A stretch of DNA of 64,000 nt from Ornithodoros turicata (GCF_037126465.1 NC_088201.1:227298016-227362015), one strand, 5' to 3'. Counted from the first letter of the stretch, positions 1-12,920 are shown. Notes: generated by a model from the letters alone, not told the origin. Numbers and translations: made by a program.

Positions 1-1933
1 CCAATCGTTGTGTCAGGGATGTAATCTGAAACTGCGGATACCACGTAAAGTGCCCATCATTGCGCATAATGCCAATAATGACCTCGGATTCATAGCAGCT
101 TATCTGCACCTGCTTCGGAAGAGAGACAACAGAGTGATAGCTTCCAGTTGTCAGAAGTTTAAGGCTATAGACATTGGTATGTTCCGCTTCATAGACTCGT
201 TAAGCTTCCTGAATGCTAGTCTCGACACACTGACCAAAAATCTATGCGACAAAGGTGCATCTAACTTCAGGTGTCTGCGTCAGTTTTTCGCAGAGGAGGA
301 CTACTTCAAGTTGGTTGTACGTGAAGGGGTTTTCTGTTATAAGTACGTTACCTCTTTTTAACGTTACGACGAGCCCTGTTTGCCATCATGTGACCAGTTC
401 TTTAACTAACTGAACAGATCAGAAGTGAGCGAGGAAGATTACCACCATGCGCAAAACGTCTTTGAAAAATTCAACTGAAGAGCCTGGGCGAGTACTCGGA
501 TTTGTACCTTCTGACGGACGCACTGCTTCTGGCAGACGTGACTCAAAATTTTCGAATATGGGCGTTGGAGACACACAAAAGTGAACCACTTCATTTCGTG
601 TCACTCCCAGGACTAAGCATGTCTTGTGCACTAAAAATGAGTCGGATTAATCTGGATTTAATCCACGATCTCGATGCCTATCTGTTAATTGAACGGGGCA
701 GGCATGGTGGTATGACCCAGTGTTCAATGCGAATGGCCCTTGCAAATGCCCCAGGGACAGAGCGGTACGATCCCGAAAAACCAATGACCATAATTAATTA
801 CATGGACATAAATGGACTCTATGACACAGTGATGCGTGAACCACTCCCATTCGGAGGCTCTGAATGGCTGTCACCCGAAGAGGTTGCAGGTTTAGATGTA
901 ATCCTTGTTGCAGATTATGCAGACGTAGGTTATTTTTTTAGAGGTAAACCTGGCCTACGTACATGAGCTCCACCAACGACATAGAGATTTACCGCTCGCG
1001 CCCGAAAAAATGAACGTTCCGTATGTGTTGCTCTCAGATGACCCGATGAAAAAATTGAGCCTCCCACAGCATGATATAGAACCAAAATTACTCCTTACAT
1101 TGCTTGATAAGAGGAAATATTTTCTTCATTATCGCAGTCTAAAGTTGTACCTACAGTTGGGTCTCCGGCTCTCGGGTGCTCAGGTTCAAACAAAAACGAT
1201 CCTATGTTGACTTCCATCACGAACTACGCAAGCAGGCAAACAATATCTTCGAACGTAACCTGTACAAGTGTTTACTTGTACTATACTCCGTATATGGGAA
1301 AACATGTATGAATGTACGAAAGTTCGTCGACTGGAGCTTGGCAACTTCCGGTGAGCAAGTGTTGAGATTCTTGCGTAAACCGAACCTCAAACAATTCAGG
1401 GCTCTATGCTCTAACGTAGTCTTGTTTCAGTTCGCTCAATCGATTGTCCGTATGCGACAGCCTCTGTACCTGGGGTTCACTATTCTCGAGCTCTCTAAAG
1501 TCATACTTTTTTATAACAACTTGCTTCGGGTAGCCCCGGACACAAGGCTCTTGTATATGGACACAGATTCTGATATCGTGATGCTGAGCGATGAGAAGGC
1601 CCTTGCGGAGCCCAACGACCACATCCTAAGGTTCTGTTTCCTGAAACCAAAGCTCTATGCACTAGACATCCAAAGGAAAAAAAACGGTACAGTCGTGCTA
1701 AGGGGGTGAAACAATGTGAAGCCCAGAAGTTGCATTATTCAATGTACATAGACTCTCTTAAGCTTGGCGAAGTTTTCAAAGTTTGTCAGATCCTCATTGT
1801 GCGCAAGAAAAATATCAACAAAAGTGTATGTGTTACGAAAGTAGCTCTAAATCCCCTGGACACAAAGCGTTTCATTTGTGAGGATGGTATCCAAACGTTA
1901 CCCTTTGGGTACACATCCAATGGAAAGAAGTAG
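1..1933 (+). pseudogene. Protein-primed family B DNA polymerase remnant (Polinton/Maverick-like)
   Basis: A DNA polymerase of the protein-primed B family, the replication enzyme of Polinton/Maverick elements and related linear genomes. The window edge cuts off its N-terminus. In order one sees: an exonuclease-like block with HNANNDL near 80; the exonuclease III type block TDALLLADV near 515; palm motif A, YMDINGLYDTVM, near 805-835; a motif B-like block ending VYGKTCMNVRK near 1290-1320; and motif C, YMDTDSD, near 1553-1575. The C-terminal block (DTKR, then TLPFGY) ends at a stop at 1933. The pieces lie in different frames (8-361, 502-966, 1010-1210, 1176-1709, 1706-1933) with stops between them, so the gene is dead. 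The catalytic DTDS is still present. No integrase, packaging ATPase, protease or capsid gene follows it here. The Polinton assignment is inference; the polymerase family is clear. Confidence 0.85.
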
Positions 1934-1997
1934 ACAGTTTTTATGTATATGTTGCCCTAGCTGGCTGTTGTTGTTTTAATGCTGTTCTTTTTTTATA

Positions 1998-2763
1998 CAG
2001 GGTGTCCCACCGAAAAAGGGCCAGGGGCTAAAGAAAAAACGGAGTTCTTTACACAAATGCAACCAACTGTACGTGCTTGGCAGTTGTGTGGTCTAATTTT
2101 TTTTTTCATCGCCCCTTGTCAATTAATTAGCGGTAATTAATTTTCTAACTTTTTAATTATCGGTTTTAGCTCTCAGATGTCAATGAGGAAGTTGTAGTAC
2201 ATGTCGAAAAAGACGCAACTGAAGTGGTTCGAGGTTGCTATGGCTTGTGGTTTAGTTTTTTCCCGGGTTTAAAAATTGGTTTCTGAAGCCGCGCGCACCA
2301 CACAGCGCTTCCCATAATTCGGCGCCCGCGTGCGACGATTGCAGTGCTCTCTGATAGATGTGCCGTGAAACAGGCGAAATATGTTCCTGTTGTGTGAAGT
2401 GGCCCAAGGATGGTCTCCAAGTGCTAATATCAAAGTCGGAGGGCGCTGGAATCCTCGCGCGCGGGTGCCGGATTGCCGGACTTTTCAGCTCGGGAAAAAA
2501 ACGAAACCACACGCCATAGCAACCTCGAACCACTTCAGTTGTGTCTCTTTCGACATCTACTACAACCTCCTCATTGACATCTGAGAGCTAAAACCGATGA
2601 TTAAAAAGTTGAAAAATTAATTACCGCTAATTAATTGACAAGGGGCGAGGGAAAAAAAATTTGGATAGACCACACAACTGCCAAGCACGTACAGTTGGTT
2701 GCATTTGTGTAAAGCACACCGTTTTTTCTTTAGCCCCTGGCCCTTTTTCGGTGGGACACCCTG
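1998..2763. mobile_element. Non-autonomous long-TIR DNA transposon, TA-flanked
   Basis: The two ends are near-perfect inverted repeats of about 265 bp (1998-2262 and 2499-2763), each beginning CAGGGTGTCCCACCG and flanked by TA on both sides. The central ~235 bp is unique and has no recognisable coding sequence. The arms differ at only a few positions and indels, much less than the decayed coding remnants nearby, so this looks a fairly young insertion. A TA target duplication with this type of end fits Tc1/mariner-type mobilisation in trans (inference). Another end beginning CAGGGTGTCCCA in the same TATA context occurs at 6173. Confidence 0.85.
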
Positions 2764-2765
2764 TA

Positions 2766-3600
2766 TAAGATTGTGCCTGTAACGATATGAAAATAAATAC
2801 CATTTTATTGTGTCAAAGTACACTGCAACATGACATGTGGACTGTCTTTCTTAAGAATTGCTTGCGTACAAGGACGGGTATCAGCTTCTCATTTAGTGTG
2901 AAGTTTCTTGACAAAAATCTCTGAGTGCACTCTTGGAGCGAAAATCCACAAGCCAGCATGCTGCCTGCATACAGGCAGTAGAGGCCACATGTAGATGATC
3001 CGTAGCCCCGAAGTGTTTTCTTGTTAGAGTAAAATGACCTGGTAGGATGAATGAATTGGTAGAATTCTTTGTAGACGGGCTGCTCGACTGCTCAAGGGTA
3101 CACGACAAGGCTACACGACTGCTCAAATTGAGTGACTGTCCAGACACACACTGTGGCAACATGTTGCCTGCTGCAATTATATGCATATATACTTGTGACT
3201 TTTCAACTTTCCTGAAGCATTATGTTCTTGGGACTCAATGGAAAATATCGTCCAAATACTCTGTTAGATGATTCAAGATGTCCACAAGTCAGTTTTACAA
3301 GGAACCAACCAAAAATGAAATATGATCTGCGACATGTAACTCTGTAGTTTCTCTATTGCTATCCTTTGGCTTTGACAGATCGGCATCTCTGTTGGAAATG
3401 GATTTACAGTGAACTTGGTGAGAACTTTGTATTAGTTAGTTTGTATTGTTTTATCTCACGTATGTAGGTATGGTTTTAAGTAGCTTTTTTAGTTTATACA
3501 TCTAAGTCATGAATAAAGTTTGTACTCACCTATAAACCTTGCAAAGGAACGTGTTTCTTCTGTTGTATGTGTACAAAATTAGGTGATAAATAATAAAATA
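2766..3600. other. No supported gene
   Basis: An open frame at 3047-3271 (plus) has no recognised motif. Nothing else is supported in this stretch. Confidence 0.5.
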
Positions 3601-3620
3601 AATCTTTTATCATTGACAGG

Positions 3621-4207
3621 CTCAGGATATTGACTCTCTATTAAAGCCCTACATGGACATGCATGGTCTGGGGAGATGTTTACTTGCGTATGCCCATATC
3701 AACTTATCGTTGAAGCTAAGATTGACTGACGAGAACTTCTTAGTACAACTTGAATTGATCGACTTAAATTAATACGCCACAGCAATGACGAATTCCTAGG
3801 TACAGATATACAGACAGTAGAATCCACAAGTAGCGACCCTGAGGACTGGTCATATGCTGTAGCTGTCAAGGTTCGAGATGGTTTTGTCCTTTTAAAAGTG
3901 ACACGGTGTTCAATGTTCACCTGGAGAAACTTGTGGGGCAGAGTGCGAAACAGAGTTCACGTTCAACTTTTTATTAGCAATTTCATCACAGCTGAAGGTT
4001 CCAGAAATAAGTATTTCGTACGAAGAAAAGGCTGTATAGAACTTTAACTCTTCCATTCTTCTTTGAATCCGACATGGCTTTTTTATCCTTAGTGACTTCA
4101 AGTTCAGAGGGCGTTTCAGACACAAAGAGCAGCGTGACAGGTGTGGCGAGATTTGCTACAAATGTAAGAGTGAGACGAGTACTTGCCTGCATGACTGGGC
4201 TGAGTGA
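3621..4207 (+). other. Cluster of unassigned open frames, possibly exon remnants
   Basis: Three successive plus-strand open stretches: 3621-3772 (starts AQDIDSLLKPYMDMHG, preceded by an acceptor-like CATTGACAG), about 3769-4047 (over 90 codons, no early ATG), and 4094-4207 (Cys-rich, containing CGEICYKCKSETSTC). I do not recognise any of them. Composition looks mildly coding and the first has a plausible splice acceptor, but no donor chain joins the three. They may be pieces of a host exon set or of an old transposon; chance open frames remain likely. Confidence 0.2.
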
Positions 4208-4489
4208 TAGGTTTTCTGAGTGTGGAATAAGATGATAATGCAGCATAAAATAGCGCACGCGTGACGCCAGAGTAGTGAGGGTTTAACGTCAGAGTGCCGC
4301 GGGTGTGGCAAGACGTCGCATGACGTCGAGTGAGGTCAGTGCGAGCCTGGCTGTGACGTCAGACTCTCCCGATAGCGGGCTGTTAACTGTGACGTGAGAT
4401 TTTGCTCAGTGATTGTGCTTTATATACTGCTAACATGTGATTTATTCTGCACTTGAAGCATGCTAATTTTTGCTATCGGGACTATGCCC

Positions 4490-5076
4490 TTAACAACACG
4501 GCGTGTCTGTTTCGAACGTGGTCTCGGTCAGATTTATCTGTACGTTGCATTGTTTATATGCTGCTCCAAGGATACTAATTGCGAAAGTGATGTCGTCGAC
4601 GGACTGTAGAGAAAGCGTTTTTCTTCGTTCCCGAGATACGTGACCATCTGTGCTAAATCTTATTTTGCTGTTTGTTTTCGGTGCAAGACATCCAGCGAAT
4701 ACACTAAGAACTAGCTTTCCTCCAGGTTTGGGAATGTCACCGTCGTCAGCTGTACTGCTTTCTGACAGACCCATTTCTAAAACAGCACATGTGCACGGTC
4801 CATCTTCTGTGTTCGCCGAGCAAACGGGGATCCCAGATGCTGGGCTAGGTGTTTCGAGGCTAAGTGAAGTGCAAAGACAGTTGGGCGATTCCACTCGAAA
4901 CGATCCGGCGGACCTGCTCGGCCCCTCAGAAGGCTATCGTGATTTTTTTCATACGACGACATACTAAAAACGTTTCGCAGGCCTTCCCAGATCTCAATGT
5001 GGCGGGTGCTAGACACGAGCAGAGCTCGCAGCGCTGGCGAAAACCGTGCCTCGCGTGAACGACAGCTGCGGCTCAT
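4490..5076 (-). other. Unassigned overlapping open frames
   Basis: Two overlapping minus-strand frames (4894 down to 4490, 134 codons; 5076 down to 4777, 99 codons) sit in relatively CpG-rich sequence. The first contains a Ser/Thr/Asp-rich stretch and no motif I recognise. There are no clear splice signals or neighbouring family members. They could be exon remnants or chance. Confidence 0.15.
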
Positions 5077-6170
5077 ATAGCGCCGTGACCTTCGTGCGTG
5101 TCAAACACCCGCCACACTGATGTCTGACGCATGTCTGGGAAGAAACGTTTCGTTGTATGTCGTTTTGCGCTATTAGGGACAGCGACAAAAAAAAGAAATT
5201 CGGGAAAATTCGCGATAGTTAGATAGGGCGGAGCAGGATCACTGGATTGGTTCACGTGGAATCGCAGAATCCATTTTCTTTTCTTTTTTTTTTTGTTACG
5301 GTGACCTGAGCCTGTGTAGTGTCATTCCTGTAATATTTCCTGGGTGCAGCAAAGGGAGCCCTAATAAACGCTTGTAAAGTGAAGCCCTGGCTCGAATAAC
5401 GGCCACCGATATCACCAGCCCGTGTCATACGTGCCATGATTTCTCGATTTGTGCAGAGGAAAGACCCATTGTGAAACGAGTAGAGCTAAGAGAGTGGTTC
5501 AATAGGTGACCTTGAAGCTTCAATTAAAATACTGGACTGTAGTGATAACTGATGTGATAACTCTGCTATTTATGTATTCGGAGGAGAGCGCGCGAGATAA
5601 TATCTCCATTATGTGACGATATTGCTGTTGTGTGGGGCGGTAGAAGCATTTTACTCAACCTGTTGGTGTTTTACGACTTCCATGTAAGCACAATGCAATT
5701 AAAAATGGCTGCCCGCTTCAAGTTTTCACGCGGGGGAACAGCAGCCAGTCATTCAATCCGTTAGTTCATTCCAGGCGGCGTTATCAAGAAGGATCTCCAC
5801 AACTGTTTCCCGCATCATTCCTTTTCAATGTTGTTCATTAAGTTATATACGGTTACCTATTGAACGAAGCTCGTATAGCCTAGCGAGCTCATCCTATGTC
5901 TAGCCTAACGTCACCTATGACACGATATCCTGACTTTCCGATCCTACCAAGCGTTTCGAGAGCGGTTAGTGGCACCACGTGTCTCTGGGCCTGATTGTTT
6001 CTATTTCAGGAAATTGATGCGATGCTAATCAATAAGATAGCTTCATGTGTTTGTTGATTCCTGTATGTAAGTTGTAAGATGTAAGTAAGTAAGTAAGTTC
6101 TGCTCAACTGTCACGCGAATGGTGTATAGCAATATTAGTAGTGCTATCATCAACATTTTTTGCCCTCATA
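5077..6170. other. No gene; short TAAG microsatellite
   Basis: Nothing coding is supported. A short (TAAG)n run lies near 6078-6100. Confidence 0.5.
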
Positions 6171-6172
6171 TA

Positions 6173-6305
6173 CAGGGTGTCCCAGAAAACGTGTCATTGA
6201 ATTATAATAAAAAAACTACGCCACCTAGAATCGTGCGGTCAACGGCATTTGTTCTTACTAGGTTTTTGCCAACTCCTGATGCGCATTTCTTTCTTACAAC
6301 GTCCT
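6173..6305. mobile_element. Single terminal end of a CAGGGTGTCCCA-type DNA transposon
   Basis: The sequence CAGGGTGTCCCAGAAAAC begins just after TA and shares its first 12 bases and TATA context with the 1998-2763 element; the interior differs. No matching opposite end was found nearby, so this is a broken copy or solo end. Mariner-like affinity is inference from the TA context and end sequence. Confidence 0.45.
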
Positions 6306-6319
6306 AGGATGGAATGTAG

Positions 6320-7215
6320 TGGTGGGAATCATAAAAGCTTTTTCGGTGCCTCGAAACAAAATGTGTACCAGTATTGTGTTTCCGTATTTTATTGCCATAG
6401 AGTGAGGAAACAGCTTTGTTGGTAAAGGCAGGCGCTGCATCAGTGAACGGACCGTCTCAACACTATATGATCTTCACCGTCACGTTGTGGAACATCCTGA
6501 TAGTAAGCCAATGTTCTCCTAAATGTTGCTGTCATTCTATGGAGCGTGACAAGCACCGCAGGACTCCCCATAGCCAATCCCTTCCAACGATCTATAGAGG
6601 ACACTTGTAACCAACCCTCCCCTTTCAGTGCAGTCATTCCGGGCATGAGCTTGGTCATGTCAAATAAACATTCATCTGCCGTTTCGGTGACGTGTTTTCT
6701 GTTATTGATGTTGAAGGTCTTCCACACTCCGTGCACATGCACGGTTCTTTTAGTAATGGAAAGAACGCGCACTATCTACTTATATCCGATTACAGGTTTC
6801 CCTCGATATATGCCATAGGTGACTATGACTATTTTGATGTACTGCTTTCTTTCTAGGGTTCTGATTTTTGCACAAACGCAAAGAGAGATGTCATCGCCAG
6901 GCACATGAAACAGCAAGGAGTTCTTCTGGAGAAGGTAATGTTCGAAAGCCTAGCATGCCCAGTAGAAGGTGAGAAAATGAGAGGTAGGAGGTCAAGCACA
7001 ACACCTACGCATGAAACACCCACTTGCACGACTTGCACGAAAAAAGGACACCAGTTGATTGAAACACCCACGGAGAAGCTTCACCACACTCACGCACATA
7101 ATCCGCACAACGAAGTGATTATGAGCGGTATAGCTCGCACACCTGAGGATGTTTCAGCGTGCGCTGAAATGTAGGCACGTGGCACACCGGACTAGCAGGA
7201 AGTGCCTACTAAACT
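6320..7215. other. No supported gene
   Basis: Open frames at 6440-6772 (minus) and 6905-7174 (plus) carry no motif I recognise and no splice context. I see nothing else. Confidence 0.45.
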
Positions 7216-7221
7216 TGCCAC

Positions 7222-7259
7222 CAACGGATGAAGCCAGTAACTACTGGCTTCATCCGTTG
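7222..7259. repeat. Perfect 18-bp inverted repeat with 2-nt spacer
   Basis: Arms 7222-7239 and 7242-7259 are exact reverse complements separated only by AC. It is too short to be a transposon and has no T-run like a bacterial terminator. It resembles the other spacerless palindromes at 53193-53319. Confidence 0.9.
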
Positions 7260-7269
7260 AGGTCGAACC

Positions 7270-10200
7270 CACAATCTGAATGCAGGATTCCCTAATCTTT
7301 TCCTGAACTGGAAACTTGCATGACGGTTACCGAAATGCTAACGATCTGATATCAGTTAAGTTCTGTGGACGGATGCTGTTGCACCTAAACTAACTGATTG
7401 ATGTCCTTTACCTGAAGCATCTATCGCACAATATCGGAAAGCAGACACGAATCACATGCATAGTGCATGATGGTCAGTGTAGGGACTGTTCATTTTACAT
7501 CATTCGGGAACCTACAAACGAAGTCATAAGAGAAAACGCGAAATCCTGCCACGTCACTGATTGTGGCATGGCAGGTGTAACCTCATAGATTAATGGAGCA
7601 AGTTTTCAATAGTTCACAGGGATGAGATTCTGCGTGTTTCACTCGGTTGTCCGGCATACTTTCTGGGAACGAAGCTTTCCTCCGGATGTTCCCTTTAAAA
7701 GTCATTCCAGGGGCATCACTAACGTCACGAAGTACAATTGTGCCCTTGTTTTATTTGTGGACTCTTTCAATGAGTGTAGAGTGTTCGAAATGAGTTTAAA
7801 ACAGAGGCCTCACTCGCGCTTTGCAGGTCGTCTGCGCTCATCAATGTTTCACAGGAGTTTATTACTAATCCGACGCGCCAGAACCAAAAACAAAATAATT
7901 AGACTTGTGTTACTTCTTCATACCTTTGTAACGCAATTACAGCCAGAGAAAAACCACAAGCGTTCTGTGAGCTATCATGCAAGCATGAGCTTGTTCGGAC
8001 TCAGCTTTGGCGTACGGTTATAACTCCATCGGTTAGTCCATGATGGCGAATAGCAGCGACAAGAACATAGACAGAAGTAGACAGGACAACTGCAGGCTAT
8101 CAACTGAGGTTTAATGAAGGAAAACAGCGTCTCAAACGCAAATATCAAGACACTGACTATCAACCCCCTACTCTGAAAACCCTGAAGGCGGACTTCACAA
8201 TGTATACGACGGTACAATGTATACGGACAAGGGTTATGCTGTCGGCTGGGAGGTTGCACTCAACTCTTTGTCTATGTGTAGAAAATCTGTTATATTTCGG
8301 CTATATAATATGGCTATATTTCCAAATCGGTCAATGCGGTTGATGGGGAGCTGACGGGTGTACCCTGTTACTCACTCTTAATAATAAAACTTTTGAAATC
8401 CACGCTAAGAAATCCACCCTTCGCAATCCATCCCTTTGAAATTCACGCTGTCAAAATAAATCACATTGGGTCGATGCAGTCCAGTGTTAGGCATGGTTTC
8501 ACGTGAGGAAATTAGTGTTTAAGAGGGTCACACTCCAGAATAACGAGTCTTTATGCAGTTCTGTGTTGTATTCGGCATGTATCTCTGAATTATTCATTAA
8601 TTTAATTAAGTTATAGGCGTAAATAAGTATGCGTATGAATACCAGGAAGACAACGCTTCAGCTGTTCGGCCGTTCGGCTAGCATTGGGAAGGAGGCTATC
8701 TGAGAAAATGGAGCTACGACGGAGCAGTATGGTTCGTACGGAGCTGCGGATGTGCTGCATAAAAAGGATAATCACTGCAAGCTCTTATAAAGCATATGAT
8801 TCTTCTGCCGATTTCGTCAGGTATTTTTCAGACGTGTAACGACTTGGTGTGCTAACACGCGTGCAACTCATCAAGGAATTAATGGGTGAAGCGACATTGA
8901 TGCAGTAGTAGCTGTTTTGGACAGGAAATGGGGTAGTGAAAAATGTCCAGGATGAGCAACATATAAAACGTACACGCCGGTTTCACGTCAGTTCAGGCAG
9001 GGAGGTCCCATCGACCTCTTGGATTTTCATTTTTTTTTATATATATTTAGAAGCTCATCATACATGATAACCAACAGCGGTAAAATGAATAATTTCTACA
9101 GAATAGTTTTCGAGCAAAAAAGTCAAGAAAATCGAGCCTGAATTCGAGTGTTTCAGTTTTGCTGTGTTTGCACGCGTATATCTCCCGAGTCTTAAAACAT
9201 GCTGCAGTGAAATTGTTTTATGCTTGAGTATGCCTTCGGGCCAGTAGTCCAAGCGCACATTTTGGCGCGCAGGAGCAAGGATCTGTGCTATAAAAATGGC
9301 GAACATGCTCTTTCGCGCAGTTTTGTTCCAACTTCGACGCGTAATTTCTCGCCTGTAGATATTCCTCACTACCATATTTGGTATCACTTTACTCAGCTTT
9401 TAATGCTATTTCATTTGATATATATATATCGCGCGTATACCCACTACAAGTAACTGTTGAAACAGACAAATGCTAAAGTATATTTCGAAAAAACAAAGAT
9501 TATGGGCGTCAGTTTCTCGAAAAGGCCCCTTTTTATTTCTTTTATATTTTGCCAGGAGATGGCCCGATGTCAGACCTTTCATCTTACGTAAAACAATTCT
9601 GCTTCAAAAGGCGTGCACTGGCGATTAGCGCGTAAAAACGCAGCCCTTGTCTGCGTGCGTACGTGTCGGAGCCCGGCTGCCGGTACCCAGGGATGGCTTG
9701 CCTCGTGTCGATGATCCCTTTGTTTGAGCAAGGTTGTCCGGCCTTGGCCTTACCTGAGCTATTCGTCGGCAAACTTTTGACGTCCTGCTGAAGAAATAAT
9801 TCACTCCTGGGAATTAGTTATTTCCAACAAAGCATCTGAATGAAATCCTTGCCGTAAAGCCGTATTTCAACTTACTTCTAGGTCAAACTTAATGGTCAGC
9901 GAAGGTAAAACCTCACTCTTGCAATCTCCGTACACGGTGATACCAATACTGTACAAATAAATATCGAGGTAAGAATTGCTTTTTCCAGGGTTCCCGCAAG
10001 TTCCTGCGAAGCTCGCTTTACTTCATTTTACGATATTTTTAAGTTATGCAGAGGGCCTTTAGCACAAAATGCGTGTTCTGTGCTGAACTTGCAGCAGTAC
10101 ATTTCTTCTCAGAGCTGGGGAAGTGGGCGGGTTCTCGCAGTTTTCATAGTTAGATGAGAGACGTTTACAGCAGAGCCATCCGGGAGACGCACCTAATGCA

Positions 10201-11550
10201 CCTCGATGAACTCCACGATTAACTCAATTTCTTATAACTTTCTTGAACACCATCTGCAACTTGTGCGAGGTGGTTTAAACCACTCTTATTACTACGTCTT
10301 CTATGTAACCTATTCGAACGAGTTTCGTAAAAACACTTTCAGAGAAGAATCCAGAACCGAAGCGGGTCAGTCGTTGCAGTAAATAAATGGTTTCGATTTA
10401 TGTATTACGACAACAGGACGTAATTGATTGGTGTAAGGACATCATTCATTGGTGAATAAAGGAGTGGAAGAGTGTCCTTTTGCGCTTCACTGCGACCAAC
10501 CGCGACAGAAATATGTAAAATAAAACCAATTAATTGCTGCAACAAACCCGCTTCGGTGGCAGATTTTTCTCCAAAAGGTGTCCACTGAAGGTTCCAGAAG
10601 GGGTAGTACCCATTTTAATGCCAATAGCGCCCTGCTTTAGAAGCTGTCTTTTTTTTTTTTTATGAAACCCATTTGAGCTGATACTTCTGAACTGATACTT
10701 CTAAAGACCAAGAAGACTATGGCAGGCTTAACGAGAATCCTTCCTGTTATTTCGTGAACAGCGATAGCTGTCGGGTCCCCCTGAGGCATTACAACGGGAG
10801 ACTGTGCAGCCCTCTGAGAGATAAAACGGACGCGCGCTGTAGATTTCAGTGACGAAGCTATGTGCACAGTGATCTACCAAAAGGACGACAAGGCTCAATC
10901 AAAATCATGATGTTTCAAGTAACTGGAGTCAGAGCAATGTAACTTCGCTAGCAAGCCAGGGCTTTGTGAGACATCAAATAACCATGTCCCGACGTGCCAC
11001 TTGTTTGTGTGCCACAGGTTTGACACAGGCAGACGCGGGTGGCTGTAGCCCCTTCCGCACTGTTAGATACATTATAAACACGATGGTTGCCTCTGTGCAG
11101 TTTGTTTCCATTCTCTCCTTCGCGCCACTGAAAGGTTCCACATTATGTGCGTTTCGAAAATCAGCCCTTTTAATTAGGGCGGTCGACACGCATACTAGAC
11201 TTCCACTTGAGAATACATAGAACGGGGGGCGTGGTATCAAGTCGGGTACTTCCAAGGCCGCCACTGGCGGCGCTGTCGCAACGAAGAAACCCGCCCTGTT
11301 TAGGTGTCGCACGGTGCCTATAGAGGGTAATTAATCGCAGCGTGTTATTTCTTATGGAAATAACTAAACCTATACGTCCTCATTTGTTTGTCAACTGTCA
11401 CAAATGTTAACTGTAGGCTAACAGCCAAGCTTATACGTTGTCATAAAATATATCACCACAGTGAACACCTAAAACACACTATTCTTCTGCCTCCGACATA
11501 CGTATAGACGCGACTTGATCACCGACATAAAGTAGATATTAAATACTGTC
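7270..11550. other. Long stretch without a supported gene
   Basis: Several open frames of 60-135 codons occur (for example 7622-8023 plus, 9058-9387 minus, 10974-11312 minus), none with a recognisable domain. AT-rich simple sequence lies near 9030-9050 and 9415-9430, and a T run near 10649-10660. Degenerate repeats of AAATCCACGCT/AAATCCACCC type occur near 8398-8450. Nothing else can be supported. Confidence 0.5.
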
Positions 11551-11559
11551 CACCCACAA

Positions 11560-12920
11560 CAACAACAAACAAATTAATGATAATGAATGGAGAAATTCGC
11601 CGCGTGACGTGCAGCAAACTACCGCAAGCCATAAAGGGCAGGATGAGATATGTCCTGATGATGAGGTGATGAACGACGCTAAATAGGGACGTCAAACATC
11701 AGAACGGAAGGCAGAACCACAGCACGCACACAAAAAAGAAACACACCGCACACAGGTACGCAGGCAGATCATAGGGTAGAGAGGAGACCAGTGTCCCGGC
11801 GAAAAGTCTTTAAATACTCAAGAGCTTGGCGATGGTCAATCTAGTTAGACCAAGGGCCGAGAATGGTTGCCAATGTGAATGGTGCGGCCGTGATCGACTG
11901 CATGCGACACTGTAGAGCTCCTCTTTGGGAGGTGTAAAGATGGCAGTGGAGGAGCACATGCTTGGTATCCACCAAACGAGCACAGCGAGAGCAGAGCACG
12001 GAGTCGGAGCGGCCGATCAGATGCTTGAAATGGGGGGTGAATGCAACCCCAAGACAAAGCCTGTGTATCAGCGACGCAAAATGGCGGGGACGACGAGAAG
12101 GCATGATGAAACCAAAGTCAGCGTCCACTTCACGCATCAGAACGCTTGATGGAACGTCCTGAGACCATTGCGCATGTGCGAGAGTTCTCACCACATCATT
12201 TAGGAAGGTTCGCCTGTCACCTTTGGGGAGGGTAATCCGCACGCTTGATCGAGAATGATACGCAGTTGCTGCAGCCTCGTCAGCCTCCTCATTGCCGCTC
12301 ATTCCTCCAGTATGTCCACCAGCACAGGCGCAAGTGATCCACGGATACCCATGTTCGCTATACACTGGAAAGCTGCGTTGGGGTCGCAGTATATCACACA
12401 GCTGCTGATAGAGGCGGATGGAATGTGCTTGAGGAAGAACAAAACGGCATGCAACTCTGCAGACGTGGATGAGGTGCGGTGGGAGAGACGGTATGCGTGG
12501 CAAGACGACATAGTCGGAATTGTAAAGGCAACAGTGGAGCAGTGTAAGTTGGTCGACCCATCTGTGAATACTGCAGTGTGCGAAGTGTAACGGTAGTTGG
12601 TAAAGTTGTTGGGCAATGGGTAAAGTTGTTTCCGCACAGGTGCTGCAACGTGACCCCTCTTGCTCTTGAGCCCAGGAATGGAAGTAGAGATCGAGGGTAT
12701 CGAAAAGGCCCACGGTGGGGACCTGGGGACGACTGACCTTCCAACAAAAGCCGGGAGCAAGGGCTTTACAGCAGCGATACAGCGAGAAATGTTGCTCTGC
12801 CTCCGCCTTTTGAGATTCGAAACCAAGTGGTGACGACGGTGTTCCGCGACGAGGGGTTGATAATGGCGCACATTTTCTCTTAAGGCTGGTTCTGTGAAGG
12901 CTGAGTCCGACGCAGTTTTC
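11560..12920 (-). pseudogene. LINE pol remnant: RNase H domain and C-terminal zinc motif
   Basis: The C-terminal part of a non-LTR retrotransposon polyprotein, read right to left. An RNase H domain begins with FTDGS near 12570 and has SAELHAVLFFL near 12450 and a later CDP. After a frameshift near 12290 it resumes as GHTGGMSGNEEADEAA, the usual PGH..GNE.AD block. A Cys/His motif (CSRCARL..TKHVLLHC) follows near 11950, with a stop at 11841. The ~280 bp beyond is probably 3' UTR; a TTG-rich run at about 11558-11570 may mark the 3' end. The set is typical of I/R1/LOA-type LINEs with RNase H. Two frames are needed, so it is dead. It probably belongs with the reverse-transcriptase thumb piece at 13520-14050. 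Confidence 0.8.

Noticed and set aside
7622..8023. A 133-codon plus-strand ORF
   Set aside because: No recognisable domain, no splice or neighbour support.
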